Shown here one piece after another: positions 1 through 8,573 of a stretch of 56,608 nucleotides of DNA. The notes below the pieces were generated by a model. The model worked only from the letters and a program-made list of their open reading frames with translations. It searched no databases and was not told where the DNA came from. Position numbers and translations under genes: made by a program. This DNA is from Motiliproteus sp. (GTDB lineage: Bacteria; Pseudomonadota; Gammaproteobacteria; Pseudomonadales; Balneatricaceae), in NCBI GenBank assembly GCA_026196225.1, contig JAPHRD010000029.1, positions 1 to 56,608 of the forward strand. The letters are read 5' to 3'. The first letter of the stretch is position 1; the number at the start of each line of letters is the position of its first letter.

Positions 1-2
1 AG

Positions 3-95
3 ATCAAAGTGTTAAAGCGGATGGCATACGGTTACCGGGACAAGACGTACTTCTTCTTGAAGATAAAAGATGCCTTTCCCGGTAAAGCGCGATGA
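3..95 (+). CDS. Transposase C-terminal fragment, ISL3-like (partial, runs off left edge)
   Basis: Frame 3 is open from the window edge to a TGA at 93-95 and encodes 30 residues containing KRMAYGYRDKTYFFLKI and ending FPGKAR. This matches the conserved end of ISL3-family DDE transposases, where an AYGYR...YF.LKI...FPG tail follows the catalytic domain. Only the tail is visible, so intactness cannot be judged. The gene converges on the mlaC-like gene and the two share the intervening hairpin. I saw no clear terminal inverted repeat between the stop and position 148. Family identity is recognised from the motif alone. Confidence 0.6.
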   Translation: MKVLKRMAYGYRDKTYFFLKIKDAFPGKAR

Positions 96-100
96 ACCAT

Positions 101-127
101 AAAAAAGCCGGCCTCTAGTGCCGGCTT
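101..127 (-). terminator. Rho-independent terminator of mlaC-like gene
   Basis: An 8-bp perfect stem (105-112 with 120-127, AAGCCGGC/GCCGGCTT) has a 7-nt loop. On the minus strand it is followed by a run of U from the A-tract at 101-106. It lies 21 bases beyond the mlaC stop codon. Confidence 0.85.
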
Positions 128-147
128 ATAGTCTTAGAAAGCTGGAT

Positions 148-765
148 TTACTGTCCCCAGCTGCCAATCACCTTATCGATATCCTGATTATTCTGCTCCA
201 TATAGTGGGCAAACTGATTGCGGAAAACGATACCGATATTGACACCCTCAACGATAATATTTTCTATAAACCACTGCTGCTTATCTTTGTTCAGGAACAG
301 AGAATAGATAACTTTGTACTGTTGACCACCCTTTAACACAATCTGCGAGTCAACCTTTGCACGACGCTTGTTTTTGTCCAGAACCGCATCCTTAATGTCT
401 ACACCTTCCAACTGGTCCAGTTGATCCAGTCCTTTGGCATAGGTCGTGACCAAAGTGCGCTTAAAGATATCGGTAAATTGGTTGAGCTGCTCGGGGCTTG
501 CTCTGCGGGCAAATTTCCCCATCACCTTACGGGCGACCCGTGGAAAATCGATTACCGGTGACAGCTCCTGCTCCATCAGTGCAATCAATTCCTCTTCTGG
601 CATCCCGGCAACCAGAGTCTTACTTTCGATCAGGCTCAGAAATGATTGGTAACGTTCTTCGATCACTGCTTTCGGCTCGGTAGTCGACGCCTGTGCCAGC
701 GGCGCCAGCATCAACAATCCCAGCATTACCATTCGCAACGCCGCGAATCCCTTTGTTAAAAACAT
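148..765 (-). CDS. mlaC: MlaC/Ttg2D-family periplasmic phospholipid-binding protein
   Basis: The 205-residue product opens with a signal peptide (residues 1-26, hydrophobic stretch then AQA) and matches the MlaC/toluene-tolerance Ttg2 fold in length and motifs (PVIDFPRVARKVMGKFARRASPEQ region; FxxxFxxTL; C-terminal IENIIVEGVNIGIVFRNQF). In the family, MlaC shuttles phospholipids across the periplasm between the outer-membrane MlaA complex and the inner-membrane MlaFEDB ABC complex. Here it is not beside mlaFEDB but last in a minus-strand series flavodoxin-dgkA-mlaC, with a terminator after it. A mlaA gene sits at the far end of this window. It may be a second, orphan MlaC copy. The start has a GGTGG-like ribosome site. 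Confidence 0.85.
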   Translation of the reverse strand: MFLTKGFAALRMVMLGLLMLAPLAQASTTEPKAVIEERYQSFLSLIESKTLVAGMPEEELIALMEQELSPVIDFPRVARKVMGKFARRASPEQLNQFTDIFKRTLVTTYAKGLDQLDQLEGVDIKDAVLDKNKRRAKVDSQIVLKGGQQYKVIYSLFLNKDKQQWFIENIIVEGVNIGIVFRNQFAHYMEQNNQDIDKVIGSWGQ

Positions 766-862
766 ATATCCACCAGATAGATTTTCCGGTACTTACTACC
801 GGATTTACAGAAAAGTCGGCCTTAAAACGCTTCGACAGCGCCTAGCCGCAGAATACTTCAAT

Positions 863-1234
863 TCAGAAAACGTTTTTTAAGATCATCAAGCCCCACACTA
901 TCACCACCAACAACAGCGCCAGAAATACCGCCGCAGAGCCGATATCTTTGGCTCGACCTGACAGGTCATGCATCTCGTGACCGATCCGGTCCACCACCGC
1001 TTCGATGGCAGAGTTTAGCAACTCCATCAGTAACACGAGAAATAGGGTGGTAATCAGAAGTGCGGTTTCCAGCGGATCTTGACCAACCATGAAACTTAGC
1101 GGCAACAGCACCACACAGAACATCAACTCCTGCCGAAATGCCGCCTCATTTTTCCAACAGGCCGTTAGTCCTTTGAAGGAATATCCGGTTGCGTTAATGA
1201 TTCGAGTGATACCGGTCCGTCCTGGTTTCGGCAT
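863..1234 (-). CDS. dgkA: Diacylglycerol kinase
   Basis: A 123-residue integral membrane protein with three predicted helices, typical for DgkA. It carries the hallmark ELLNSAIEAVVDRIG segment (about residues 68-84), which holds the catalytic glutamate and metal-binding residues, plus the AKDIGSAAVF segment. The family phosphorylates diacylglycerol to phosphatidic acid, recycling diacylglycerol released when phospholipid headgroups are used for glycan decoration. Its ATG lies one base after the flavodoxin stop, and its ribosome site (GGGAG, 6-nt spacing) lies within the end of the flavodoxin gene, so the two are probably translationally coupled. Confidence 0.95.
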   Translation of the reverse strand: MPKPGRTGITRIINATGYSFKGLTACWKNEAAFRQELMFCVVLLPLSFMVGQDPLETALLITTLFLVLLMELLNSAIEAVVDRIGHEMHDLSGRAKDIGSAAVFLALLLVVIVWGLMILKNVF

Positions 1235-1235
1235 C

Positions 1236-1751
1236 TTAGGCTCCCTTAAATTCGGCAGTGATCTGTTCGAGCCACTGTTTCACCCGTTGATCGGTCAGCT
1301 CGTTCTGACAATCCTCATCCAATGCCAAACCAACAAATTGTTTGCCATCTTTAGTCAACGCTTTAGAGGCTTCAAACTGGTAGCCTTCAGTAGGCCAATA
1401 ACCGATCATTCTGCCGCCACGAGCCAGAACTTTATCGTGCAGCAATCCCATGGCATCAAGGAACCATTCTCCATAACCGACCTGATCTCCGAGACCATAA
1501 AGTGCAACGGCTTTACCGTTAAAATCGATCTCATCCACATCATCCCAAACATCTTCCCATTCGGATTGAATCTCTCCGTAATCCCAAGTTGGAATCCCCA
1601 GAATAACAAAGTCGTAGGCAGCGGCTTCCGTTAAGGACTCTTCCGCAACATCAAAAAGATCGACCGTGTCGGATCCCAGGGTAGCCTGGACAATTTCGGC
1701 AATATCTTCGGTATTTCCAGTAGTGGAACCGTAAAAGAGCGCTATCTTCAC
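1236..1751 (-). CDS. fldB: Flavodoxin, long-chain (FldB-like)
   Basis: The 171 residues fit long-chain flavodoxins. The FMN-phosphate loop GSTTGNTE is at residues 8-15 and the second FMN loop with the tyrosine (GLGDQVGYGEWFLDAMG) is near residues 86-102. Members carry electrons at low potential, for instance to radical enzymes or reductases. The start codon is GTG (complement of 1749-1751). It precedes dgkA by one base. A 9-bp hairpin (1821-1829/1841-1849) without a U-run lies upstream, between this gene and the phasin gene. Confidence 0.92.
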   Translation of the reverse strand: MKIALFYGSTTGNTEDIAEIVQATLGSDTVDLFDVAEESLTEAAAYDFVILGIPTWDYGEIQSEWEDVWDDVDEIDFNGKAVALYGLGDQVGYGEWFLDAMGLLHDKVLARGGRMIGYWPTEGYQFEASKALTKDGKQFVGLALDEDCQNELTDQRVKQWLEQITAEFKGA

Positions 1752-1820
1752 GTCTTGGACTCTTCAGCTGTTTTTGGGGCCCGATAGGGCGATTAGGAAT
1801 GGCTAGATATTATTGTTGGT

Positions 1821-1849
1821 ACAGATGTCACCACGATAACGACATCTGT
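1821..1849. other. Intergenic hairpin between phasin and flavodoxin genes
   Basis: A 9-bp perfect inverted repeat (ACAGATGTC/GACATCTGT) with an 11-nt loop. No T-run follows on either strand. It could be a weak terminator, an mRNA processing site or a protein-binding site. Confidence 0.4.
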
Positions 1850-1854
1850 AAAGA

Positions 1855-2190
1855 TCATTTTTCCTTCTTTGGCGCAAAAGCGCTGAATGCATCCTGAGTG
1901 ACCCGTTCCATCTCTTCACGAGCTTCATTCAAAGCTTCCAGATTTCTGGAGCTGGTCTGACGCAATGTTGATTCCAACTCTTTTGCGTAGGTCTGCTGCA
2001 GGCTGAGAATCTCTTCGGCAGAGTGGCAGGTAGGAAGTTCTTTGGTTTGGTGCATGGTAGCTTCAACGCAGTTCTTGGCGCATTCCATCTGCAGTCGAGT
2101 CAGCTTCTCTAACATTTTGGTCTGAATCTCAACCAATTCCTTCATTGGACCCATTGAGCTATTTAGAGTTTTTGTCATATCTTGAAACAT
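1855..2190 (-). CDS. Phasin-family protein
   Basis: A 111-residue, helix-rich, mostly hydrophilic protein without a signal peptide. The pattern of a short helical protein with Q/E-rich heptads (KELVEIQTKMLEKLTRLQM..., LQQTYAKELESTLRQTSSRNLEALNEA) is that of small phasins, which coat polyhydroxyalkanoate granules. No PHA synthase gene is in the window, so this is a family call. It is the upstream member of the minus-strand series leading to flavodoxin, dgkA and mlaC, though a 103-base gap with a hairpin suggests separate transcription. Confidence 0.7.
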   Translation of the reverse strand: MFQDMTKTLNSSMGPMKELVEIQTKMLEKLTRLQMECAKNCVEATMHQTKELPTCHSAEEILSLQQTYAKELESTLRQTSSRNLEALNEAREEMERVTQDAFSAFAPKKEK

Positions 2191-2327
2191 GCGCCACCTT
2201 AGTCACAATTGGTGTATAGACATAAAAAGTGTATCAGTAACAGATTATAAGCTCTGGCCCACGGGCCTGTACAGACACCACAAGCCGACCTATATCAAAA
2301 ATTGACCAAATAACTGAGGTTTTTGAG

Positions 2328-2708
2328 ATGCGTATTCTGCATACCATGCTGCGAGTTTCCGATCTGGACAAGTCGATCTCCTTCTATACCGACCTACTGG
2401 GAATGAGGCTACTACGACGTAAGGACTACCCCGGTGGAAAATTCACCCTGGCATTTTTAGGCTTCGGTGATGAAACAGACCATACCGTGTTGGAGCTGAC
2501 TCATAACTGGGAGGTCAGCGGCTACGAGATGGGGAATGCCTACGGCCACATCGCCATCGGCGTAGATGATGTCTACAAGGCCTGCGACCTGATTAAAAGC
2601 AAAGGTGGTCAGGTAATCCGAGAAGCCGGCCCCATGAAAAACGGCACCACTGTTTTAGCCTTTGTAGAAGACCCCGATGGCTATAAAATCGAGCTGTTGC
2701 AAGACTAA
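2328..2708 (+). CDS. gloA: Lactoylglutathione lyase (glyoxalase I)
   Basis: 126 residues, two VOC/glyoxalase repeats. The four metal ligands of the E. coli-type, Ni-dependent class are at the expected places: H5, E56, H74 and E122. The enzyme converts the methylglyoxal-glutathione hemithioacetal to S-lactoylglutathione in the cytoplasm. The long-form (zinc) insertions are absent. The ATG follows a GAGG box by 8 bases. The gene is monocistronic, divergent from the phasin gene and followed by hairpins. Confidence 0.96.
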   Translation: MRILHTMLRVSDLDKSISFYTDLLGMRLLRRKDYPGGKFTLAFLGFGDETDHTVLELTHNWEVSGYEMGNAYGHIAIGVDDVYKACDLIKSKGGQVIREAGPMKNGTTVLAFVEDPDGYKIELLQD

Positions 2709-2724
2709 TCTTACCAATTGAAAG

Positions 2725-2769
2725 CACCCTGCACCTAATAGCAACAGGGTGTTTCAGGGTTGAGCCCTG
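2725..2769 (+). terminator. Likely terminator after gloA
   Basis: A 7-bp hairpin CACCCTG/CAGGGTG (2725-2731/2745-2751) is followed by GTTTC and then a second small hairpin CAGGG/CCCTG (2755-2769). The U-run is short, so strength is uncertain. Confidence 0.45.
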
Positions 2770-2843
2770 ACTCTGTTATCAGTATGCTCTAGCCGGTCTT
2801 ACCACCGCCCTTCTTTCATAGTCAGGATCCACCGAGCGTAAAC

Positions 2844-3290
2844 GTGCACAAATTTCCCGAAACTCCCGACCAATTAAAACCAGCCAGCCTTATTCGTCGA
2901 CTAGCAGCCATGCTCTACGACACCTTATTAGTCGCGGCCATCTGGATGGTTATTGGAGCCATAGCGGTAGGTTTGAACGAAGGTGAAGCGGTTCGGGGGC
3001 CATTGTTCAACAGCGCCCTGTTTATTTCCGCTTTTCTATTTTTTGCTGGATTCTGGAGCCGAAATGGGCAAACCCTGGGAATGCAGGCATGGCAGCTGCG
3101 GGTACAAACGCCTGAAGGCTACCCCATCAACCTAATGCAAGCGCTACTGCGCTTCTTTACGGCTGCGGTGTCCTTGCTCTGCCTGGGTGCAGGCTATTGG
3201 TGGATGCTGATCGATAAAGAGGGTCTGACCTGGCACGACCGTTACTCTGAAACCCGTGTTGTACAGATCCCCAAGCCTAAGAAAAAATAA
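2844..3290 (+). CDS. RDD-family membrane protein
   Basis: 148 residues starting at GTG. The RDD signature is degenerate but recognisable: RRLAAMLYDTLLVAAIW near the N-terminus, then NGQTLGMQAWQLRV and a C-terminal LTWHDRYSETRVV. Three hydrophobic segments are visible. The function of the family is not established; some members relate to ion homeostasis. The gene ends two bases before the convergent lptG stop. An RDD gene beside lptFG and pepA is a common arrangement in Pseudomonas relatives. Confidence 0.85.
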   Translation: MHKFPETPDQLKPASLIRRLAAMLYDTLLVAAIWMVIGAIAVGLNEGEAVRGPLFNSALFISAFLFFAGFWSRNGQTLGMQAWQLRVQTPEGYPINLMQALLRFFTAAVSLLCLGAGYWWMLIDKEGLTWHDRYSETRVVQIPKPKKK

Positions 3291-3292
3291 GG

Positions 3293-4354
3293 TTAGCCTG
3301 AGCGGCTAAGCAACCACCCCCCTGCCCCCAGACAGATTAGAATCGGCACCAATGCCGCGGTAAAGGGTGAGAACCCATAGACTGTACTGGCGGGGCCAAG
3401 GATATCCTGCAGAATACTGAAGAATAGTCCCACCATGATCCCCACCATCACTCGCTGCCCCATAGTCACCGAGCGCAGTGGTCCGAAGATTGTCGAGATC
3501 GCCACCAATACCAACCCCAGGATACTAAGAGGCATCAACAGCTTCTTCCAAAATGCCAACATGTAGGTATCAGAGCTGATATTCTGATTCTCGATATACC
3601 GGCTGTAGCGGTAGAGCCCGTCCATAGACATGTTGTTGGGATCGACCGACAAAACCCCCAGTAGCTCTGGTTCCAAGTCGGCTTTCCAAACACGCTGTTT
3701 TTCCTTCTCAACCCAAGTGCTATCTTCCTTAAAATGGGTTATCCACAGATTTTTGAGCAGCCATTCACCCTTTTCATGCTCAACCCGCTTGGCGAAGCCA
3801 GCTTTCAGCATTTTGCGGTCTTCATCGAACTGATAAACGGTAACTCCAATCAGAGCACCACCGGGACGAATGGCACTGATGTGTAGGAACCAATCCCCTT
3901 CCCGATGCCAAATACCATGGCGAAAGTTAGCTGCCCGATTGTAGCCCAAGGCCTCGGTACGGGTCGCGTTGGCGAGTTGTTCCGTCTTAGGGGTTACAAA
4001 TTCACTGAGTACGCCAGTGATCAAAATCAGCAGCATAACCGGTAACATCGATGAGAAAAGAATTCGGTGTTTGCTTACGCCCGCTGCTCTCATCACCGTT
4101 AATTCAGAGCTATTGGCCAGAACACCCAGCCCCACCAAGCACCCCACCATCACCGACATAGGAACAAATTCGATAACCCGGCCTGGATAGGTGAGCAAAA
4201 TATAGTAGCTAGCAGTGGCGATAGAATAGCTGTCCCGAAGATCATCCATCTCGTTGATAAAGGCGAACAGGGTATCAAGCCCGGAGATCAGCAAAATCAC
4301 CACCAAACAGGACATGAGAATGGTCTTGCCGATATATCGATCCAGAACACTCAT
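3293..4354 (-). CDS. lptG: LPS export permease LptG
   Basis: 353 residues from the ATG at 4352-4354 (MSVLDRYIGKTIL). The longer upstream reading is rejected because this ATG overlaps the lptF stop as ATGA, the usual coupling. It belongs to the YjgP/YjgQ family: three N-terminal membrane helices, a periplasmic beta-jellyroll (about residues 130-260) and three C-terminal helices. With LptF it forms the membrane part of the LptB2FG complex that extracts lipopolysaccharide from the inner membrane and feeds it to LptC/LptA. Confidence 0.95.
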   Translation of the reverse strand: MSVLDRYIGKTILMSCLVVILLISGLDTLFAFINEMDDLRDSYSIATASYYILLTYPGRVIEFVPMSVMVGCLVGLGVLANSSELTVMRAAGVSKHRILFSSMLPVMLLILITGVLSEFVTPKTEQLANATRTEALGYNRAANFRHGIWHREGDWFLHISAIRPGGALIGVTVYQFDEDRKMLKAGFAKRVEHEKGEWLLKNLWITHFKEDSTWVEKEKQRVWKADLEPELLGVLSVDPNNMSMDGLYRYSRYIENQNISSDTYMLAFWKKLLMPLSILGLVLVAISTIFGPLRSVTMGQRVMVGIMVGLFFSILQDILGPASTVYGFSPFTAALVPILICLGAGGWLLSRSG

Positions 4355-5481
4355 GCTTTTTTCTCCGGCAGCAACCGCCACATCCACCCAAACCACTGGC
4401 TAAAACGACGCTGCCACCAAGGCCCGAAGAAATGGAAATTCAACGCGATTAACAGAAATACCAGATGAACCAGCCAGATCAATCCAGGAGAGTCAAAATC
4501 CCCCTTCTCCAGCCCACTGCGGGTGCCAGTCAGAATCGACACATAACTCAAGTAAAGCAGAATACAGGGCAGCAGCCTGGCGTAACGGCCCTGGCGCGGA
4601 TTAACCTTACTCAGCGGCACAGCCAAAACACTCACCACCAAGCAGAGCACCGGCAAAGAAAGCCGCCAATGCAGAGCCGCTCGATAGTCTGGACGCTCAG
4701 ACGCCAACAGCTCTGCCGTTGGAATCGTTTCAATCTTATTGACCTTCTTGCTTACGCCGGATTCACGAATTCGCGCACCATATTGCTCAAAATCGATACG
4801 CCGATAATCAGCCTGCCCTGGAACTCCTTCGTAGCGGTAGCCATTCTCCAACAGCAAGAATCTGTCACCGCTGTCTGGATCCACATACTGGCGGCCTTTT
4901 TCAGCCACAACTACCGAAACCCTGGGGTTATTGCGATCGCTATCTCGTTCAGAAATAAAGATATTTTCCAGCCGCGTGCGCCCTTCCAATAAACTTTTAG
5001 CATAGGTCACCCGACTGCCAGAGGTATTCTCCTGAAAACGCCCCGGCGCGAGGGTATCGAACTCGTTAAGAGACTCTTGATCCTGAAGGATACTTTGCAC
5101 CTGCGCCTGCCCCCAAGGAGCAAGCCAGAGGCTGAAAATGGCCACCGCCACCGCGGTCAGCAGGGTGCTGCCAAAGGTCAAAAGCTGCAACTTATTAGGA
5201 CTGATACCACAAGCATTAAGCACGGTCATTTCGTTTTCGAGGTAAAGCCGACCATAGGCCAGCAAAATACCCAAAAACAAACCCAGCGGTAGGATCAGCT
5301 CGAGAAAACCGGGGATGCGATAGCCGATCAGTTGGAACAAAACGTTGGCCGTAATCTCGCCGGCAGCGGCATCAGACAGATAGCTGATAAAACGACCACT
5401 CATGATAATGATCAGTACCACGCCGGTTACCGCCATCATCGACAGCAATACCTCTTTGAGCAAGTAGCGAAATACGATCAC
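4351..5481 (-). CDS. lptF: LPS export permease LptF
   Basis: 376 residues starting at the GTG complementary to 5479-5481, giving the usual beginning (M)IVFRYLLKEVL. A reading from TTG at 5529 adds 16 residues not typical of the family; the GTG start has a GGGG box upstream, though 13 bases away, so the start is not certain. Family features: six helices, a periplasmic domain, the NACGIS segment after helix 2 and PLSKVNPRQGRYARLLP before helix 5. It partners LptG, with which it overlaps by 4 bases. It is divergent from pepA, sharing a 187-base promoter region. Confidence 0.94.
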   Translation of the reverse strand: MIVFRYLLKEVLLSMMAVTGVVLIIIMSGRFISYLSDAAAGEITANVLFQLIGYRIPGFLELILPLGLFLGILLAYGRLYLENEMTVLNACGISPNKLQLLTFGSTLLTAVAVAIFSLWLAPWGQAQVQSILQDQESLNEFDTLAPGRFQENTSGSRVTYAKSLLEGRTRLENIFISERDSDRNNPRVSVVVAEKGRQYVDPDSGDRFLLLENGYRYEGVPGQADYRRIDFEQYGARIRESGVSKKVNKIETIPTAELLASERPDYRAALHWRLSLPVLCLVVSVLAVPLSKVNPRQGRYARLLPCILLYLSYVSILTGTRSGLEKGDFDSPGLIWLVHLVFLLIALNFHFFGPWWQRRFSQWFGWMWRLLPEKKA

Positions 5482-5668
5482 AGTGCCGACAAATCCCCTG
5501 ACTAATTCTGTTAAAGCTAATATCTGCAAAAGCTTGAAATTTAACGTACACTCAGTGCTAATTCACTGACTGATTCAGTCACTCATTTTGACAAACGAAC
5601 TGAAGATAGCGCTGCCGAAACGAGCAGCATTATCTAACAAAGCCATTGTAAAGTCTTGCGGAGAACCT

Positions 5669-7156
5669 ATGGAATTTCACATCTCGACCATCCCCACCCA
5701 ACAGCTCGAAACAGAATGCCTCGTGGTGGGAATCGGTGACGGTGGGGAACTATGCCCTGCAGCGAAAGCCTTGGATGAGGCTGGCGGAGGCTATATCAGC
5801 GCGATTATTAAAGCGGGCGACATCACCGGTAAGAAAGCCGAAACCCTGCTACTTCAGGCAATTCCTGGCATTGAAGCCAAACGCACTCTTTTAGTGGGCT
5901 TGGGTAAAGCAGAAGAACGCACCGATGTGCAGTTCGTTAAGATCGTTCAGGCCGCACAGAAGGTAATCAGCGCAATTCAATGCAGCAACGCCGCTTTTAA
6001 TCTGGGCGAAAGTGCCGCCAAAGACCGGGACTGCTACTGGATTAGCCGAATGCTGGTTGAAACCTTCAGCAACGGTCTGTATCGCTTCGACCAGCTAAAA
6101 AGCAAAGACAGCGATCCGATCAAGCTTGAGATGGTGAGCTTGTGTGTTCAGGAAGAAGATGAAGACACCGCTTGCCTGGGCATCGCCGAAGGCGCAGCAA
6201 TCGCCAACGGCATGAGTCTCAGTCGTGATCTGGGCAACCTGCCCGGCAATGTATGTACCCCGACCTACCTGGCTGAACAGGCCCAGCAACTATCCGCAGA
6301 GCACGAGATCATCGAAGTCGAAGTGCTGGAAGAAGCCGATATGAAAGCGCTGGGCATGGGCTCCCTGCTTTCAGTATCAGCCGGCAGTGACCAACCAGCC
6401 AAACTGATCGTCATTAACTACCAGGGCGGGACTAAAGGTGATCAGCCCCATGTACTGGTAGGTAAAGGGATCACTTTCGATACCGGCGGCATCAGCCTTA
6501 AATCCGGTGACGCAATGGATGAGATGAAATTTGATATGTGTGGTGCCGCCAGTGTTTTTGGCACCATTTCTGCGATCGCAGAAATGGGTCTGGACCTCAA
6601 TGTAGTCGGTGTCATCGCCGCCTCTGAGAATATGCCTAGCGGCCGCGCCACCAAACCTGGCGACATCGTAACCACCATGTCCGGCCAGACCGTCGAAATC
6701 CTGAATACCGACGCAGAAGGCCGCCTGGTACTCTGTGACGCGCTCTCCTATGTGGATCGATTCAATCCCGCCTCCGTGGTGGATATCGCCACCCTCACCG
6801 GCGCCTGCATCGTGGCTCTCGGCAACAAGGCTACCGGCCTGCTGAGTAACAACGATGACCTGGCCTCCGAATTGCTGACCGCTGGACAATACGCTAATGA
6901 CCGCGCATGGCAGTTACCATTGTGGGACGATTACCAGGAGCAGTTGGACAGTAATTTTGCCGATATGGCGAATATTGGTGGCCGCCCCGCCGGTACTATT
7001 ACCGCAGCCTGTTTCCTATCGCGTTTCACCAAAGAATACCGCTGGGCTCACCTGGATATCGCCGGTACAGCCTGGAACAGCGGCGGCAAAGATAAAGGAT
7101 CAACAGGTCGTTGCGTGCCACTTCTGAGCCAATATCTAATTGATCGAACTGCCTGA
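5669..7156 (+). CDS. pepA: Leucyl aminopeptidase (cytosol aminopeptidase) PepA
   Basis: 495 residues from the ATG at 5669 (MEFHISTIPTQQ), which has a GGAG box 5 bases upstream. An upstream TTG in the same frame would add 27 unconserved residues. It is an M17 peptidase: the catalytic two-metal domain holds VGKGITFDTGGISLK, the signature NTDAEGRLVL and later AGTAW. It removes N-terminal residues from peptides, and in E. coli also acts as a DNA-binding protein in Xer recombination and pyrimidine control. It is followed 83 bases later by holC. Confidence 0.96.
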   Translation: MEFHISTIPTQQLETECLVVGIGDGGELCPAAKALDEAGGGYISAIIKAGDITGKKAETLLLQAIPGIEAKRTLLVGLGKAEERTDVQFVKIVQAAQKVISAIQCSNAAFNLGESAAKDRDCYWISRMLVETFSNGLYRFDQLKSKDSDPIKLEMVSLCVQEEDEDTACLGIAEGAAIANGMSLSRDLGNLPGNVCTPTYLAEQAQQLSAEHEIIEVEVLEEADMKALGMGSLLSVSAGSDQPAKLIVINYQGGTKGDQPHVLVGKGITFDTGGISLKSGDAMDEMKFDMCGAASVFGTISAIAEMGLDLNVVGVIAASENMPSGRATKPGDIVTTMSGQTVEILNTDAEGRLVLCDALSYVDRFNPASVVDIATLTGACIVALGNKATGLLSNNDDLASELLTAGQYANDRAWQLPLWDDYQEQLDSNFADMANIGGRPAGTITAACFLSRFTKEYRWAHLDIAGTAWNSGGKDKGSTGRCVPLLSQYLIDRTA

Positions 7157-7239
7157 ACGACCGTCCCCGGTTTAACAACTGGGGACAATTTCCAAGACTC
7201 ATAACAGACACTTAATAAGATGATCCCGACGTCCGCTCT

Positions 7240-7671
7240 ATGAAACGTTCCGATTTCTATGTACTCCCCTCCGTGGAAACCAGCCAAAGAGAGCAATTCC
7301 TCTACAAGGTAGTTGAAAAGGTTCTTGGTCTTGGCCATCGCATCTATATCCGCGCAGCAACCGAGCTGCAGGCAAAAGAGCTGGACGGTCGCCTCTGGGA
7401 CTACGCTGAACACGCCTTCATCCCCCATAGCCTGCTGGCAGAGAAGATCAGTTCTCCCGTCGAAATAGGTTACGGCGACAGCCTACCTGATCATCAGGAC
7501 GTCTACCTGAATTTTGCTTTGGAAGTCCCGGAAAGCGCGCTCGGTTTTGACCGCACTATTGAAATCGTTGTGCAAACAGACGACGTGCTGACCGCCACCC
7601 GCGACAACTATCGCCGTTATAAGGAAGCTGGATTCGAAATCCATATGAATGACATGCGACCCAAACCGTAA
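7240..7671 (+). CDS. holC: DNA polymerase III subunit chi
   Basis: 143 residues. Matches HolC over its length: N-terminal DFYVLPS, RIYIRAATELQAKELDGRLWDY, FIPHSL and QDVYLNFALEVP. Chi links the clamp-loader psi subunit to SSB on lagging-strand DNA. Position directly after pepA is the usual one. Normally valS follows at once, but here a minus-strand porin-like gene lies between. Confidence 0.95.
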   Translation: MKRSDFYVLPSVETSQREQFLYKVVEKVLGLGHRIYIRAATELQAKELDGRLWDYAEHAFIPHSLLAEKISSPVEIGYGDSLPDHQDVYLNFALEVPESALGFDRTIEIVVQTDDVLTATRDNYRRYKEAGFEIHMNDMRPKP

Positions 7672-7740
7672 TCCAGAAAATCCCCAAACTGTCTCAAATC
7701 TCCTGCCGCATAAATTCTCTATCACCCTGAAAAATTGGCA

Positions 7741-7766
7741 AAAAAAAGCCCCACCGAAGTGGAGCT
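7741..7766 (-). terminator. Terminator of the TorF-like gene
   Basis: On the minus strand an 8-bp stem (one G-U pair) closes a UUCG tetraloop (7747-7754 with 7759-7766) and is followed by seven U. It lies about 60 bases past the stop codon. Confidence 0.85.
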
Positions 7767-7827
7767 TAGGATTTTTCGCTACCGAGTAGAAGGGGGGGAA
7801 TACCCGGCACCGAATATTAGGACAACT

Positions 7828-8460
7828 TTATAGCGCAAAAGTTTTGCTAAAAGTGAAAACAATTCGGTTGTGATCGTCTACAATGCCAGAACCATCGTCA
7901 TCAGGGAAAATTGCGGCGATGCCCATATCAATCCCCTCATAAGTTGTACCGTAACCCACTTCTAAGTATTCACCACCAAAGTCGTCACCGAAAGTAGCAA
8001 CAGTCGCGTAAGCTCCTTCGTATTCAGCAGTCAGCGCCAGGAAGGTGTAATCGCTCTTAGTACCCGCACCGTCATCATATTCACCAATGGAGTATTCCAG
8101 GCTGACAGGACCGTAGCCGGCGTACAAATTTACCTCTTCATAATCACCGTCAATCTTATCATAGTAATAACCGGTCACACCGATACCGTAGCTAAAGCCT
8201 TCGATTTCGTTAGTCCAGCCAGCATATAGATCGTACTCGGTGTCATCGTCAAGAGTAGCCAGCCATGTTCCTGCGTAAAAACCGGCTTCATGCTCGTAAT
8301 CCAGACCGCCCATGATGCTAGCGCCAGCACTAGGTGTCTGATCAAGGCCACGGAACCAATAGTCAGACATACCACCGACGTTAGCTGAAAAATCAGCATG
8401 CGCAGTTACAGATGCCGAGATGATACCGGCAGCCAGTAGTGCTTTTGTAAACTTCTTCAT
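7828..8460 (-). CDS. TorF-family putative porin
   Basis: 210 residues from the ATG at 8458-8460, which has a strong GGGGAG box; an upstream in-frame start lacks support. A signal peptide (MKKFTKALLAAG...AHA) is followed by a small beta-barrel rich in Tyr, Gly and Asp, including SDYWFRGLDQT and ending with phenylalanine near the terminus (FSKTFAL), as in outer-membrane barrels. This matches the conserved TIGR02001/TorF group, whose substrate is unknown. It is strongly acidic, as is common in marine porins. It interrupts the usual holC-valS pair. Confidence 0.85.
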   Translation of the reverse strand: MKKFTKALLAAGIISASVTAHADFSANVGGMSDYWFRGLDQTPSAGASIMGGLDYEHEAGFYAGTWLATLDDDTEYDLYAGWTNEIEGFSYGIGVTGYYYDKIDGDYEEVNLYAGYGPVSLEYSIGEYDDGAGTKSDYTFLALTAEYEGAYATVATFGDDFGGEYLEVGYGTTYEGIDMGIAAIFPDDDGSGIVDDHNRIVFTFSKTFAL

Positions 8461-8567
8461 GTGTTGCTCCCCAAAATGGACATTGTGAAAACGGTTAAGG
8501 CACAATTTATGGCACCCAATGCCCGATACTATGCACATCACATACCAACACCATAAAAAACACAATT

Positions 8568-8573
8568 ATTATA
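8568..8573 (-). promoter_or_regulatory. Possible -10 element for the TorF-like gene
   Basis: A perfect TATAAT on the minus strand lies about 108 bases upstream of the start codon in an AT-rich tract. No convincing -35 is seen 17 bases upstream. Confidence 0.3.

Noticed and set aside
1089-1634. 181-codon plus-strand frame
   Set aside because: Antisense to dgkA and flavodoxin, both with clear family motifs; a shadow frame.
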